This document shows positions 44,099 through 54,261 of a stretch of 64,000 nt of DNA, piece after piece. How positions within the stretch are numbered: position 1 is the first letter of the stretch; every line of letters begins with the position of its first letter. The stretch is from Panulirus ornatus (taxonomy: Eukaryota; Arthropoda; Malacostraca; Decapoda; Palinuridae): contig NC_092225.1 of the NCBI RefSeq assembly GCF_036320965.1, positions 31,452,943-31,516,942 of the forward strand, written 5' to 3'. The notes below the pieces were generated by a model that saw nothing but the letters and a program-made list of their open reading frames with translations, had not been told where the DNA came from and ran no database searches. The position numbers and the translations under genes are program-made.

Positions 44099-45009
44099 AT
44101 TTATCAAGTTGTGTGTTCATGTCTTTTTTCATATATGTCTGCCATCACTGTAATTAGGGTTATTTCAATTGCTTCAACATATGGGTAGACCCAGGATACA
44201 TAGAGGGAGGAGAATTGTATGTAAAGTAAGTAGCACCAACTGGTACCCTGTGCTCTAGCTCTATCTCAAGTTTCCCTGTTTCCCCAATAACATACTAATT
44301 GAAGCCTTGTTTTCACCTCTCATTTTCATTTCAAATACGAAACCATATGTAGATTGTTTGTACTAGGAAGTCCAGTTCTGGAATTCCCTTAATGAGTTCA
44401 GTCAGAGTTCACTCTAATATAAGAACTTACTTTATTAATTCTTTAAAGAATTATTCAGAATGATCTGTGTTTTAAAACTGTTGTTGCAGAAAAAAAATTT
44501 ATTTTTGTAAAGTAACTATAAATGGTTTTGTGATATAATTTGCATAAGTAGTCTTAGGCTTCACATCACTAGAAGCAATTAGTTCATAAAGAAGATACCC
44601 ACAGAAACCCATAAACTTTTGTTAGAAAACAGTCTGAGATGAATGATGGAATGAGAACTAACTTGGGCTAGATCATGTTTTACAGCCCTTTTGAACTCAG
44701 CTGGTTTAGTGATGTTATGAAACTTTTTACTTAAGAGTATGAAAATCTCATTTTGTCTGTATGAAGTTCCACTTGTCAGTAGAAAGTGGTAAAGTCGGAA
44801 TTTGTCTTGAATGTAGAAACTATCCGTGCTCATTATTGGGATGATGTAAGTTATCTCCATGGTTAAAAAGTGACACTTTTTATGTGATGAAATTTGAATT
44901 TGGCGTCTGACAAGTCTTGCTGTCATAAATCGTAAACTGTCCTTTCTGCTAATGTTGGGAAACTTGAGGCAGAGTTTTAGTCACTGGCTAGGAGGAAATT
45001 AAGTTTTAA

Positions 45010-45012
<3 letters not shown>
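44099..45012. other. Unclassified, mostly unique sequence
   Basis: No LINE-A or B. An open frame of 115 codons on the minus strand (44579-44926) has no recognisable motif and is not accepted as a gene. Confidence 0.5.

Positions 45013-45087
<75 letters not shown>
45013..45087. repeat. (AT)n array
   Basis: About 37 AT units in otherwise unique sequence, the one large AT array with no LINE-A or B beside it. Confidence 0.95.
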
Positions 45088-45089
<2 letters not shown>

Positions 45090-45315
45090 TCAGTACTATA
45101 GCATTGTAAGTATTTTACTTTTTAGTCATCAGATTACCTAGTTATCCCATTCTACCTTTCTGATGAGCTGAGCTGAACCATTTCATGCACCGCATATTTG
45201 ATTTAGTTTATGATTTGAAAATAATTTCTTCAGGCCACAGATCCATCCCTATAAGTTATGGCTGTTTTTCTTTTTCTTTTCTTTTATCATCCTCCCACTA
45301 ACATAACCCATGCAG

Positions 45316-45442
45316 TGACCTCTTCCTGCCAACAACAGAGTTGCTGCAGATTGTCTGTACTCCATCTTCTACTCACCTCAGGGGTCTGGTGGCTGCCGTC
45401 CTAGCCACTAGATTATTCATGTCAGTATCCAAGCCTGTAGAG
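45316..45442 (+). CDS. Candidate exon, unrecognised product
   Basis: 127 nt. Acceptor: a long pyrimidine tract (45268-45297), a branch-like CTAAC and CATGCAG. Donor GAG|GTATAA. One base completes a codon, then 42 open codons: DLFLPTTELLQIVCTPSSTH and LRGLVAAVLATRLFMSVSKP, VE. The other two frames contain stops. It is less AT-rich than its flanks. It could be a C-terminal exon of the POPDC gene, but I do not recognise the peptide and the phase does not follow the last firm exon without an intermediate exon. Confidence 0.35.
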
Positions 45443-45944
45443 GTATAAAGCTGAAAATTGTATGTGTATACTTTTCTCATAATCCGGTTGATGGTTGTGA
45501 CAACCTTTAGTGGCAATAATGGTATTTGCACAGAGATGAAGCATCTTCTGGCTGAGCACTCCTTGGCTGGGTAATTGGACCTGCTGATGCCATGCCTTCA
45601 TGAAGCCATATTACTTGCATTCACCTGCTGGCTGGACTCCCAGCTAACATCTACACCCCAGCCAACACCTTAATGTTTGATTGATCCACAGACAAAAAGC
45701 ATTTTCCAGTTATGATTTCTTAATATTTTAGGTTTGATATGCTTGTACATCAACTACTTAGCTTCAGAACCGTAATGTTTTGGTCCCAAGAATATCCACT
45801 TTTCATAGTGATTTTAATGGAAGTATTTGAATTTAACTTATTAAAATTCATTGATAAATTAATCCATTTATTCTTGTCATGATTTTGTATTTTGAGTTAA
45901 TTTGTTTGTTTAAAACAAGGTCTCCTTTATACTATAATGGCATG
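45443..45944. other. Unique sequence
   Basis: No second exon, repeat or RNA gene recognised. Contains GCTGGCTGGACTCCCAGC near 45628 (imperfect hairpin). Confidence 0.4.
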
Positions 45945-46290
<346 letters not shown>

Positions 46291-46297
46291 ATGTATC

Positions 46298-46322
46298 AAT
46301 ATATATATATATATATATATAT
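46298..46322. repeat. (AT)n array
   Basis: Short array, tail-to-tail junction of two element B copies. Confidence 0.85.
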
Positions 46323-46437
46323 TTTCTTTCGTACTATTCGCCATTTCCCGCATTAGCGAGGTAGCGTTAAGAACAGAGGACTGGGCCTTTGAGGAAATAT
46401 CCTCACCTGGCCCCCTTCTCTGTTCCTTCTTTTGGAA
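46323..46437 (-). mobile_element. Element B, truncated
   Basis: Right half, TTTCTTTCGTACTATTCGCC to CTGTTCCTTCTTTTGG, then joins unclassified sequence. Confidence 0.75.
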
Positions 46438-46815
46438 GGTGAAGGAGGTTCTGGTGGTGGTGTTGGACTTACTTTTGGTGTTGTTGATTTTGTGTCCAAG
46501 CCCTCTGCATCATCACAGCAAAGTTCTTCTTCTTCCTCCTCACCCGCCACCCATTGTTGGCACATCTCTGTGTTGCCCCTGTACTGTGTTTCTACTACTG
46601 CTACTTCTTTTTCTGTGCTGCTGCTGATGCTGTCGTATGACATGCATACACGCGTGCAGGCAGGGCTGTAGTAGTCGTGGACAAGGTGCAGGCAAGCAAG
46701 GCAGTAGTAATGTGTCTGCGTCTTTGGTGTGGTTGCCTAAGGTGAAGGAAGGAAGGGTGTGGAATTTTGTGATGCTTGGCTTGTCACTGATGATACCGAT
46801 AGTAATAGTAATAAT

Positions 46816-46820
<5 letters not shown>
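46438..46820. other. Unclassified trinucleotide-rich sequence open on both strands
   Basis: Plus strand: GGSGGGVGLTFGVVDFVSK and a serine run (46432-46671). Minus strand: an acidic/proline-rich frame with GEEEEEELCCDD and PTPPPEPPSPS (46643 down to ~46440), containing AAAA|GTAAGT, a good donor. No homologue recognised; could be an exon or low-complexity DNA. Confidence 0.25.

Positions 46821-46862
<42 letters not shown>
46821..46862. repeat. (AT)n array
   Basis: About 20 AT units on the tail of a minus-strand LINE-A. Confidence 0.95.
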
Positions 46863-46867
<5 letters not shown>

Positions 46868-48677
46868 TATTTTATATTTTGCTTTGCCGCTGTCTCCCGT
46901 GTTAGCGAGGTCGCGCAAGGAAACAGACGAAAGAATGGCCCAACCCACCCACTTACACGTCCACACACGCAAATATACATACCTATACATCTCAACATAT
47001 ACATATATATACACACACAGACATATATACAACTGTAGATAATTCATACTGTCTGCCTTTATTCATTCCCATCGCCACCCCACCACACATGAAATAAAAA
47101 CCCTCTCCCCCCAAATGTGCACGAGGTAGCGCTAGGAAAAGACAACAAAGGCCACATTCGTTCAAACTCAGTCTCTAGTTATCATGTAATAATGCACCGA
47201 AACCACAGCTCCCTTTCCACATCCAGGCCCCACACAACTTTCCATGGTTTACCCCAGATGCTTCACATGCCCTGGTTCAATCCATTGACAGCATGTCGAC
47301 CCCGGTATACCACATCGTTCCAATTCACTCTATTCCGTGCACGCCTTTCACCCTCCTGCATGTTCAGGTCCCAATCACTCAAAATCTTTTTCATTCCATC
47401 TTTCCACCACCAATTTGGTCTCCCACTTCTCGTTCCCTCCACCTCTGACACATATATCCTCTTGGTCAATCTTTCCTCACTCATTCTCTCCATGTGACCA
47501 AACAATTTCAAAACACCCTCTTCTGCTCTCTCAACCACACTCTTTTTATTACCACACATCTCTCTTACCCTTACATTACTTACTCGATCAGACCACCTCA
47601 CATCACATATTGTCCTCAAACATCTCATTTCCAACACATCCACCCTCCTCCGCACAACTCTATCTATAGCCCACGCCTTGCAACCAAATAACGTTGTTGG
47701 AACCACTATTCCTTCAAACATACCCATTTTTGCTTTCCGAGATAATGTTCTCGACTTCCACACATTCTTCAATGCACCCAGAACTTTCGCCCCCTCCCCC
47801 ACCCTATGGTTCACTTCCATCCGCGTCCATGGTTCCATCCACTGCCAAATCCACTCCCAGATATCTAAAACACTTCACTTCCTCCAGTTTTCTCCATTCA
47901 AACTTACCTCCCAATTGACTTGCCCCTCAATCCTACTGTACCTAATAACCTTGCTCTTATTCACATTTACTCTCAGCTTTCTTCTTTCACACACTTTAGC
48001 AAACTCAGTCACCAGCTTCTGCAGTGTCTCACATGAATCACCCATCAGTGCTGTATCATCAGAGGACAACAACCGACTCACTTCCCAAGCTCTCTCCTCC
48101 ACAACAGACTGCATACTTGCCCCTCTCTCCAAAACTCTTGCATTCACCTCCCTAACAACCCCATCTATAAACAAATTAAACAACCATGGAGACATCACGC
48201 ACTCCTGCCACAAACGACATTCACTGAGAACCAATCACTTTCCTCTCTTCCTACTTGTACACATGCCTTACATCCTCGATAAAAACTTTTCACTGCTTCT
48301 AACAACTTGCCTCCCACACCATATATTCTTAATACCTTCCACAGAGCATCTCTATCAACTCTATCATGTGCCTTCTCCAGATCCATAAATGCTACATACA
48401 AATCCATTTGCTTTTCTAAGTATTTCTCACATACATTCTTCAAAGCAAACACCTGATCCACACTTCCTCTACCATTTCTGAAACCACACTGCTCTTCCCC
48501 AATCTGATGCTCTGTACATGCCTTCACCCTCTCAATCAATACCCTCCCATATAATTTCCCAGGAATGCTCAACAAACTTATACCTCTTAAATTTGAGCAC
48601 TCGCCTTTATCCCCTTTGCCTTTGTAGAATGGCACTATGCAAGCATTCCGCCAATCCTCAGGCACCTCACCATGAGT

Positions 48678-48682
<5 letters not shown>
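46863..48682 (-). mobile_element. LINE-A copy, long 3' UTR
   Basis: UTR 46870-47290, then C-terminus and RT in frames 47263-47838, 47875-48234 and 48195-48995. FADD is degraded to SSDD (LLSSDDTALMGD). The motif A region reads MDLEKAHDRVDR. Truncated at CMTHGEVPEDW against (AT)n. Confidence 0.83.

Positions 48683-48752
<70 letters not shown>
48683..48752. repeat. (AT)n array
   Basis: About 34 AT units: truncated 5' end of one minus-strand LINE-A, 3' tail of the next in the same direction. Confidence 0.95.
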
Positions 48753-48760
<8 letters not shown>

Positions 48761-50519
48761 GCTTTGTCGCTGTCTCCCGCGTTTGCGAGATAGCGCAAAT
48801 AAACAGACGAAAGAAATGGCCCAACCCACCCCCATACACATGTATATACACACACGTCCACACACGCAAATATACATACCTATACATCTCAGTGTACACA
48901 TATATATATACACGCACAGACACATACATATATACCCATGCACACAATTCACACTGTCTGCCTTTATTCATTCCCATCGCCACCCCGCCACACATGGAAT
49001 ACCATCCCCCTCCCCCCTCATGTGTGCGGGGTAGCGCTAGGAAACGACAACAAAGGCCTCATTCGTTCACACTCAATCTCTAGCTGTCATGCAATAATGC
49101 CCGAAACCACAGCTCCCTTTCCACATCCAGGCCCCACACAACTTTCCATGGTTTACCCCAGACGCTTCACATGCCCTGATTCAATCCACTGACAGCACAT
49201 CAATCCCGGTATACCACATCGATCCAATTCACTCTATTCCTTGCCCGCCTTTCACCCTCCTGCATGTTCAGGCCCCGATCACTCAAAATCTTTTTCAATC
49301 CATCTTTCCACCTCCAATTTGGTCTCCCACTTCTCCTCGTTCCCTCCACCTCCGACACATATATCCTCTTGGTCAATCTTTCCTCACTCATTCTCTCCAT
49401 GTGCCCAAACCATTTCAAAACACCCTCTTCTGCTCTCTCAACCACACTCTTTTTATTTCCACACATCTCTCTTACCCTTACATTACTTACTCGATCAAAC
49501 CATCTCACACCACACATTGTCCTCAAACATCTCATTTCCAGCACATCCACCCTCCTGCGCACAACTCTATCCATAGCCCAAGCCTCGCAACCATACAACA
49601 TTGTTGGAACCATTATTCCTTCAAACATACCCATTTTTGCTTTCCGAGATAATGTTCTCGACTTCCACACATTCTTCAAGGCTCCCAGGATTTTCGCCCC
49701 CTCCCCCACCCTATGATTCACTTCCGCTTCCATGGTTCCATCCACTGCCAGATCCACTCCCAGATATCTAAAACACTTTACTTCCTCCAGTTTTTCTCCA
49801 TTCAAACTTACCTCCCAATTGACTTGACCCTCAACCCTACTGTACCTAATAACCTTGCTCTTATTCACATTTACTCTTAACTTTCTTCTTTCACACACTT
49901 TACCAAACTCAGTCACCAGCTTCTGCAGTTTCTCACATGAATCAGCCACCAGCGCTGTATCATCAGCGAACAACAACTGACTCACTTCCCGAGCTCTCTC
50001 ATCCACAACAGACTTCATACTTGCCCCTCTTTCCAAAACTCTTACATTCACCTCCCTAACAACCCCATCCATAAACAAATTAAACAACCATGGAGACATC
50101 ACACACCCCTGCCGCAAACCTACATTCACTGAGAACCAATCACTTTCCTCTCTTCCTACACGTACACATGCCTTACATCCTCGATAAAAACTTTTCACTG
50201 CTGCTAACAACTTTCCTCCCACACCATATATTCTTAATACCTTCCACAGAGCATCTCTATCAACTCTATCATATGCCTTCTCCAGATCCATAAATGCTAC
50301 ATACAAATCCATTTGCTTTTCTAAGTATTTCTCACATACATTCTTCAAAGCAAACACCTGATCCACACATCCTGTACCACTTCTGAAACCACACTGCTCT
50401 TCCCCAATCTGATGCTCTGTACATGCCTTCACCCTCTCAATCAATACCCTCCCATATAATTTACCAGGAATACTCAACAAACTTATACCTCTGTAATTTG
50501 AGCACTCACTCTTATCCCT
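48753..50519 (-). mobile_element. LINE-A copy, long 3' UTR, long open frame
   Basis: 426 open codons (49200-50480), from LSIPGKLYGRVLIERVK through AFMDLEKAYDRVDR and LFADDTALVAD to VVYRD. The best-preserved member of the long-UTR group (RRVDV, SGRPN, ILSD, NWIDV). UTR 48760-49199. Truncated at GDKSECSN. Confidence 0.87.
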
Positions 50520-50521
50520 CT

Positions 50522-50523
<2 letters not shown>

Positions 50524-50600
<77 letters not shown>
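50524..50600. repeat. (AT)n array
   Basis: About 38 AT units; head-to-head junction of two truncated LINE-A copies. Confidence 0.95.
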
Positions 50601-50604
<4 letters not shown>

Positions 50605-50843
50605 GGTGGAAAGATGGAGTGAAAAAGATTTTGTGTGATCGGGGCCTGAACATGCAGGAGGGTGAAAGGAGGGCAAAGAATAGAGCGAATTGGAGCGATG
50701 TGGTATACCGGGGTTGACGTGCTGTCAGTGGATTGAATCAAGGCATATGTATGGGGGTGGGTTGGGCCATTTCTTTCGTCTGTTTCCTTGCGCTACCTCG
50801 CAAACGCGGGAGACAGCGAAAAAAAGAAAAAAAAAAAAAAAAA

Positions 50844-50845
<2 letters not shown>
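50601..50845 (+). mobile_element. LINE-A 3' fragment with very short 3' UTR
   Basis: Starts at [16 protein letters not shown], then the UTR in which CAAGGCAT joins ATGTATGGGGGTGGG, the same internal deletion as the copy at 18366. Mixed A-rich tail (50815-50844). Confidence 0.8.

Positions 50846-50909
<64 letters not shown>
50846..50909. repeat. (AT)n array
   Basis: About 31 AT units; tail-to-tail junction of LINE-A and element B. Confidence 0.95.
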
Positions 50910-50911
<2 letters not shown>

Positions 50912-51146
50912 TTTTCTTTTTTTCAAACTATTCGCCATTTCCCGCATTAGCGAGGTAGCGTTAAGAACAGAGGACTGGGCCTTTGAGGGAATACCCTCAC
51001 CTGGCCCAATTCTCTGTTCCTTCTTTTGGAAAATTAAAAAAAAACGAGAGGGGAGGACCTCCAGCCCCCGCTCCCTCCCCTTTTAGTTGCCTTCTACGAC
51101 ACGCAGGGAATACGTGGGAAGTATTCTTTCTCCCCTATCCCCAGGG

Positions 51147-51148
<2 letters not shown>
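50910..51148 (-). mobile_element. Element B, full length
   Basis: TTTTTCAAACTATTCGCCAT to CCCCTATCCCCAGGGATA. Carries the variant CTGGCCCAATTCTCTG, also present at 62090. Confidence 0.85.

Positions 51149-51213
<65 letters not shown>
51149..51213. repeat. (AT)n array
   Basis: About 31 AT units, followed by GTGTGTGTGTG that merges with LINE-A sequence. Confidence 0.95.
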
Positions 51214-51225
<12 letters not shown>

Positions 51226-51670
51226 GAAATAAAAAGAGCGTGGTTGAGAGAGCAGAAGAGGGTGTTTTGAAATAGTTTGGGCACATGGAGAGAATGAGTG
51301 AGGAAAGATTGACCAAGAGGATATATGTGTCGGAGGTGGAGGGAACGAGGAGAAGTGGGAGACCAAATTGGAGGTGGAAAGATGGAGTGAAAAAGATTTT
51401 GTGTGATCGGGGCCTGAACATGCAGGAGGGTGAAAGGAGGGCAAGGAATAGGGTGAATTGGATCAATGTGGTATACCGGGGTTGACGTGCTGTCAGTGGA
51501 TTGAATCAGGGCATTTGAAGCGTCTGGGGTAAACCATGGAAAGCTGTGTAGGTATGTATATTTGCGTGTGTGGACGTATGTATATACATGTGTATGGGGG
51601 TGGGTTGGGCCATTTCTTTCGTCTGTTTCCTTGCGCTACCTCGCAAACGCGGGAGACAGCGACAAAGCAA

Positions 51671-51679
<9 letters not shown>
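51214..51679 (+). mobile_element. LINE-A 3' fragment, short 3' UTR
   Basis: Begins [14 protein letters not shown]. One TAG near 51271 (W to stop), then open to VVYRG (51285-51485). UTR to 51670. Confidence 0.8.

Positions 51680-51726
<47 letters not shown>
51680..51726. repeat. (AT)n array
   Basis: About 23 AT units; tail-to-tail junction of LINE-A and element B. Confidence 0.95.
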
Positions 51727-51728
<2 letters not shown>

Positions 51729-51946
51729 TTCTTTTCTTTTAAACTATCCGCCATTTCCCACATTAGCAAGGTAGCATTAAGAACAGAGGACTGGGCCTTT
51801 GTGGAATATCCTCACCTGGCCCCCCTCTGTTCCTTCTTTTGGAAAAATTAAAAAAAAAAAAAAAAAAAACGAGAGGGGAGGATTTCCAGCCTGCTGCTCC
51901 CTCCCCTTTTAGTCGCCTTCTACGACACGCAGGGAATACGTGGGAA

Positions 51947-51948
<2 letters not shown>
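51727..51948 (-). mobile_element. Element B, nearly full length
   Basis: Lacks only the CCCCTATCCCCAGGGA start; cut at GGGAAGTATAT by the following (AT)n. Long internal poly-A (51849-51869). Confidence 0.82.

Positions 51949-51994
<46 letters not shown>
51949..51994. repeat. (AT)n array
   Basis: About 22 AT units. Confidence 0.95.
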
Positions 51995-51998
<4 letters not shown>

Positions 51999-52620
51999 AA
52001 ATGAGTGCGGAAAGATAGACAAAGAGGATATATGTGTCAGAGGTAGAGGGAATGAGAAGGGGGATACCAAATTGGAGGTGGAAGGATGAAGTGAAAAAGA
52101 TTTTGAGCGATTGGGGCCTGAACATACAGAAGGGTGAAAGGCATGCAAGGAATAGAGTGGATTGGAACGATGTGTTGACGTGCTGTCAATGGATTGAACC
52201 AGGGCATGTGAAACGTCTGGGGTAAACCATGGAAAGTTTTGTAGGACCTGGATGTGGAAAGGGAGCTGTGGTTTCAGTGTATTACACATGACAACTAGAG
52301 ACTGAGTGTGAATGATTGTGGCCTTTTTGTCTTTCCTAGTGCTACCTTGCAGTGGGGGGATGCTATTCCATAAGTGGTAGGGTGGCAATGAGAATAGATG
52401 GAGGCAGCAATTATGAATATGTACATGTACATGTATGCTTGTGTATGTATATGTATGTATACATTGAAATTCATAGGTATGTATATGTGTGTGTGTGTGG
52501 GTGTTTATGTACATACATGTGTATGTGGGTGGGTTGGGCCACTCTTTCATCTGTTTCCTTGCACTACATCGCTGATGCAGGAGACAGCAACTGAGTATGA
52601 TGAATAGATGAATAAATATA
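51995..52620 (+). mobile_element. LINE-A 3' fragment, old, long 3' UTR
   Basis: Last ~60 codons (MSEVEGMRRGIPNWRWKDEV) and a diverged long UTR ending GACAGCAACTGAGTATGATG, with no (AT)n. Confidence 0.75.
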
Positions 52621-52995
52621 TATGTATTGGAACATTCATTGTTTACACATAAATAACTCAAGATAATTTTACCACTGCATACCTGAGAAAAGAGCCCAGG
52701 TCATTGTGGACAGTGTTCCCTGGACTTACCAGTGAGCTAAAAGCTGACCCTCCTAAGCTACTGCTGCAGCTCTAGGTCCCTGAACATACATGTTGTGGGA
52801 GTGGGATGTTCCAACATAGTGTATGGGTATAGGGAACTAGAGATGCAATAACATCTTTAGAGGGATACCTTATAGCTCATCAGTATTCTTGGGGTACACT
52901 GTCTGCTTACTGTTCTTGTTGGCCTGGGCTCACTTGTCAAATGTGCAGTGGTGAAATTGTTTAGAATGACGTCATTGTGAACATAGCACATTCTC
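52621..52995. other. Unclassified sequence
   Basis: No gene or known repeat recognised. Confidence 0.5.
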
Positions 52996-53156
52996 ATTTT
53001 TTTCATACTTACTCGCCATTTACTGCGTTAGCAAGATATCATCAAAAACAGATGACTGAGCCTTAAAGCAAAAGATCCTCTTTTGGCTCCATTCTCTGTT
53101 CCTTCTTTTAGAAAGGTAATATAGGAGGAGAGGATTTCCAGCTCTCCACTTCCCTG

Positions 53157-53158
<2 letters not shown>
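52996..53158 (-). mobile_element. Element B, old, truncated
   Basis: TTCATACTTACTCGCCATTT to AGGATTTCCAGCTCTCCACT; heavily mutated. Truncated at the CA array. Confidence 0.65.

Positions 53159-53195
<37 letters not shown>
53159..53195. repeat. (CA)n array
   Basis: 18 CA units between two element B copies in the same direction. Confidence 0.95.
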
Positions 53196-53196
<1 letters not shown>

Positions 53197-53396
53197 TCAT
53201 ATTTTTTCATACACATTCGCCATTTCCCTCATTAGCGAGGTAGTGTTAAGAACAGAAGACTGAGCCTTTTAGGGAATATCCTCACTTGACCCCCTTCTCT
53301 GTTTCTCCTTTTGGAAAATTTTAAAGAATAAACAGGAGAGGAGTATTTCCAGCCCCCCTCTCCCTCCCCTTTTAGTCACATACGACCCACAGGGAA
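53196..53396 (-). mobile_element. Element B, truncated at its start
   Basis: From ATACACATTCGCCATTTCCC to TAGTCACATACGACCCACAG. Joins the following LINE-A directly at about 53396. Confidence 0.72.
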
Positions 53397-53403
53397 ACAG
53401 GAG

Positions 53404-54261
53404 TTGTGGGAGTATGTGATAGAGTGTAAGAAAGTAAATTCTCGATTAATATGGGTAAAACTGAAAGTTGATGGAGAGAGGTGGGTGATTATTGGTGCAT
53501 ATGCACCTGGGCATGAGAAGAAAGATCAAGAGAGGCAAGTGTTTTGGGAGCAGCTGAATGAGTGTGTTAGTGGTTTTGATGCATGAGACCGGGTCATAGT
53601 GATGGGTGATTTGAATGCAAAGGTGAGTAATGTGGCAGTTGAGGGAATAATTGGTATACATGGGGTGTTCAGTGTTGTAAATGGAAATGGTGAAGAGCTT
53701 GTAGATTTATGTGCTGAAAAAGGACTGATGATTGGGAATACCTGGTTTAAAAAGCGAGATATACATAAGTATACTTATGTAAGTAGGAGAGATGGCCAGA
53801 GAGCGTTATTGGATTACGTGTTAATTGACAGGCGTGCGAAAGAGAGACTTTTGGATGTTAATGTGCTGAGAGGTGCAACTGGAGGGATGTCTGATCATTA
53901 TCTTGTGGAGGCTAAGGTGAAGATTTGTATGGGTTTTCAGAAAAGAAGAGTGAATGTTGGGGTGAAGAGGGTGGTGAGAGTAAGTGAGCTTGAGAAGGAG
54001 ACCTGTGTGAGGAAGTACCAGGAGAGACTGAGTACAGAATGGAAAAAGGTGAGAACAATGGAAGTAAGGGGAGTGGGGGAGGAATGGGATGTATTTAGGG
54101 AATCAGTGATGGATTGCGCAAAAGATGCTTGTGGCATGAGAAGAGTGGGAGGTGGGTTGATTAGAAAGGGTAGTGAGTGGTGGGATGAAGAAGTAAGAGT
54201 ATTAGTGAAAGAGAAGAGAGAGGCATTTGGACGATTTTTGCAGGGAAAAAAATGCAATTGA
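53404..54261 (+). pseudogene. LINE-A endonuclease and linker, one in-frame stop
   Basis: APE-type endonuclease that would nick the target DNA. Frame 53404-53586, TGA, then 53599-54261 in the same frame: GDLNAK (Asp/Asn of the active site) near 53606, GNTWFKKRD near 53735, SDHYLVEAK near 53893, and the linker with VRKYQERLSTEWKKV and EEWDVFRESVMDCAKDACG. It leaves frame at the A-run at 54246. Confidence 0.8.

Noticed and set aside
44579..44926. 115-codon open frame on the minus strand
   Set aside because: No motif, no promoter or splice context, AT-rich; a chance frame is likely.
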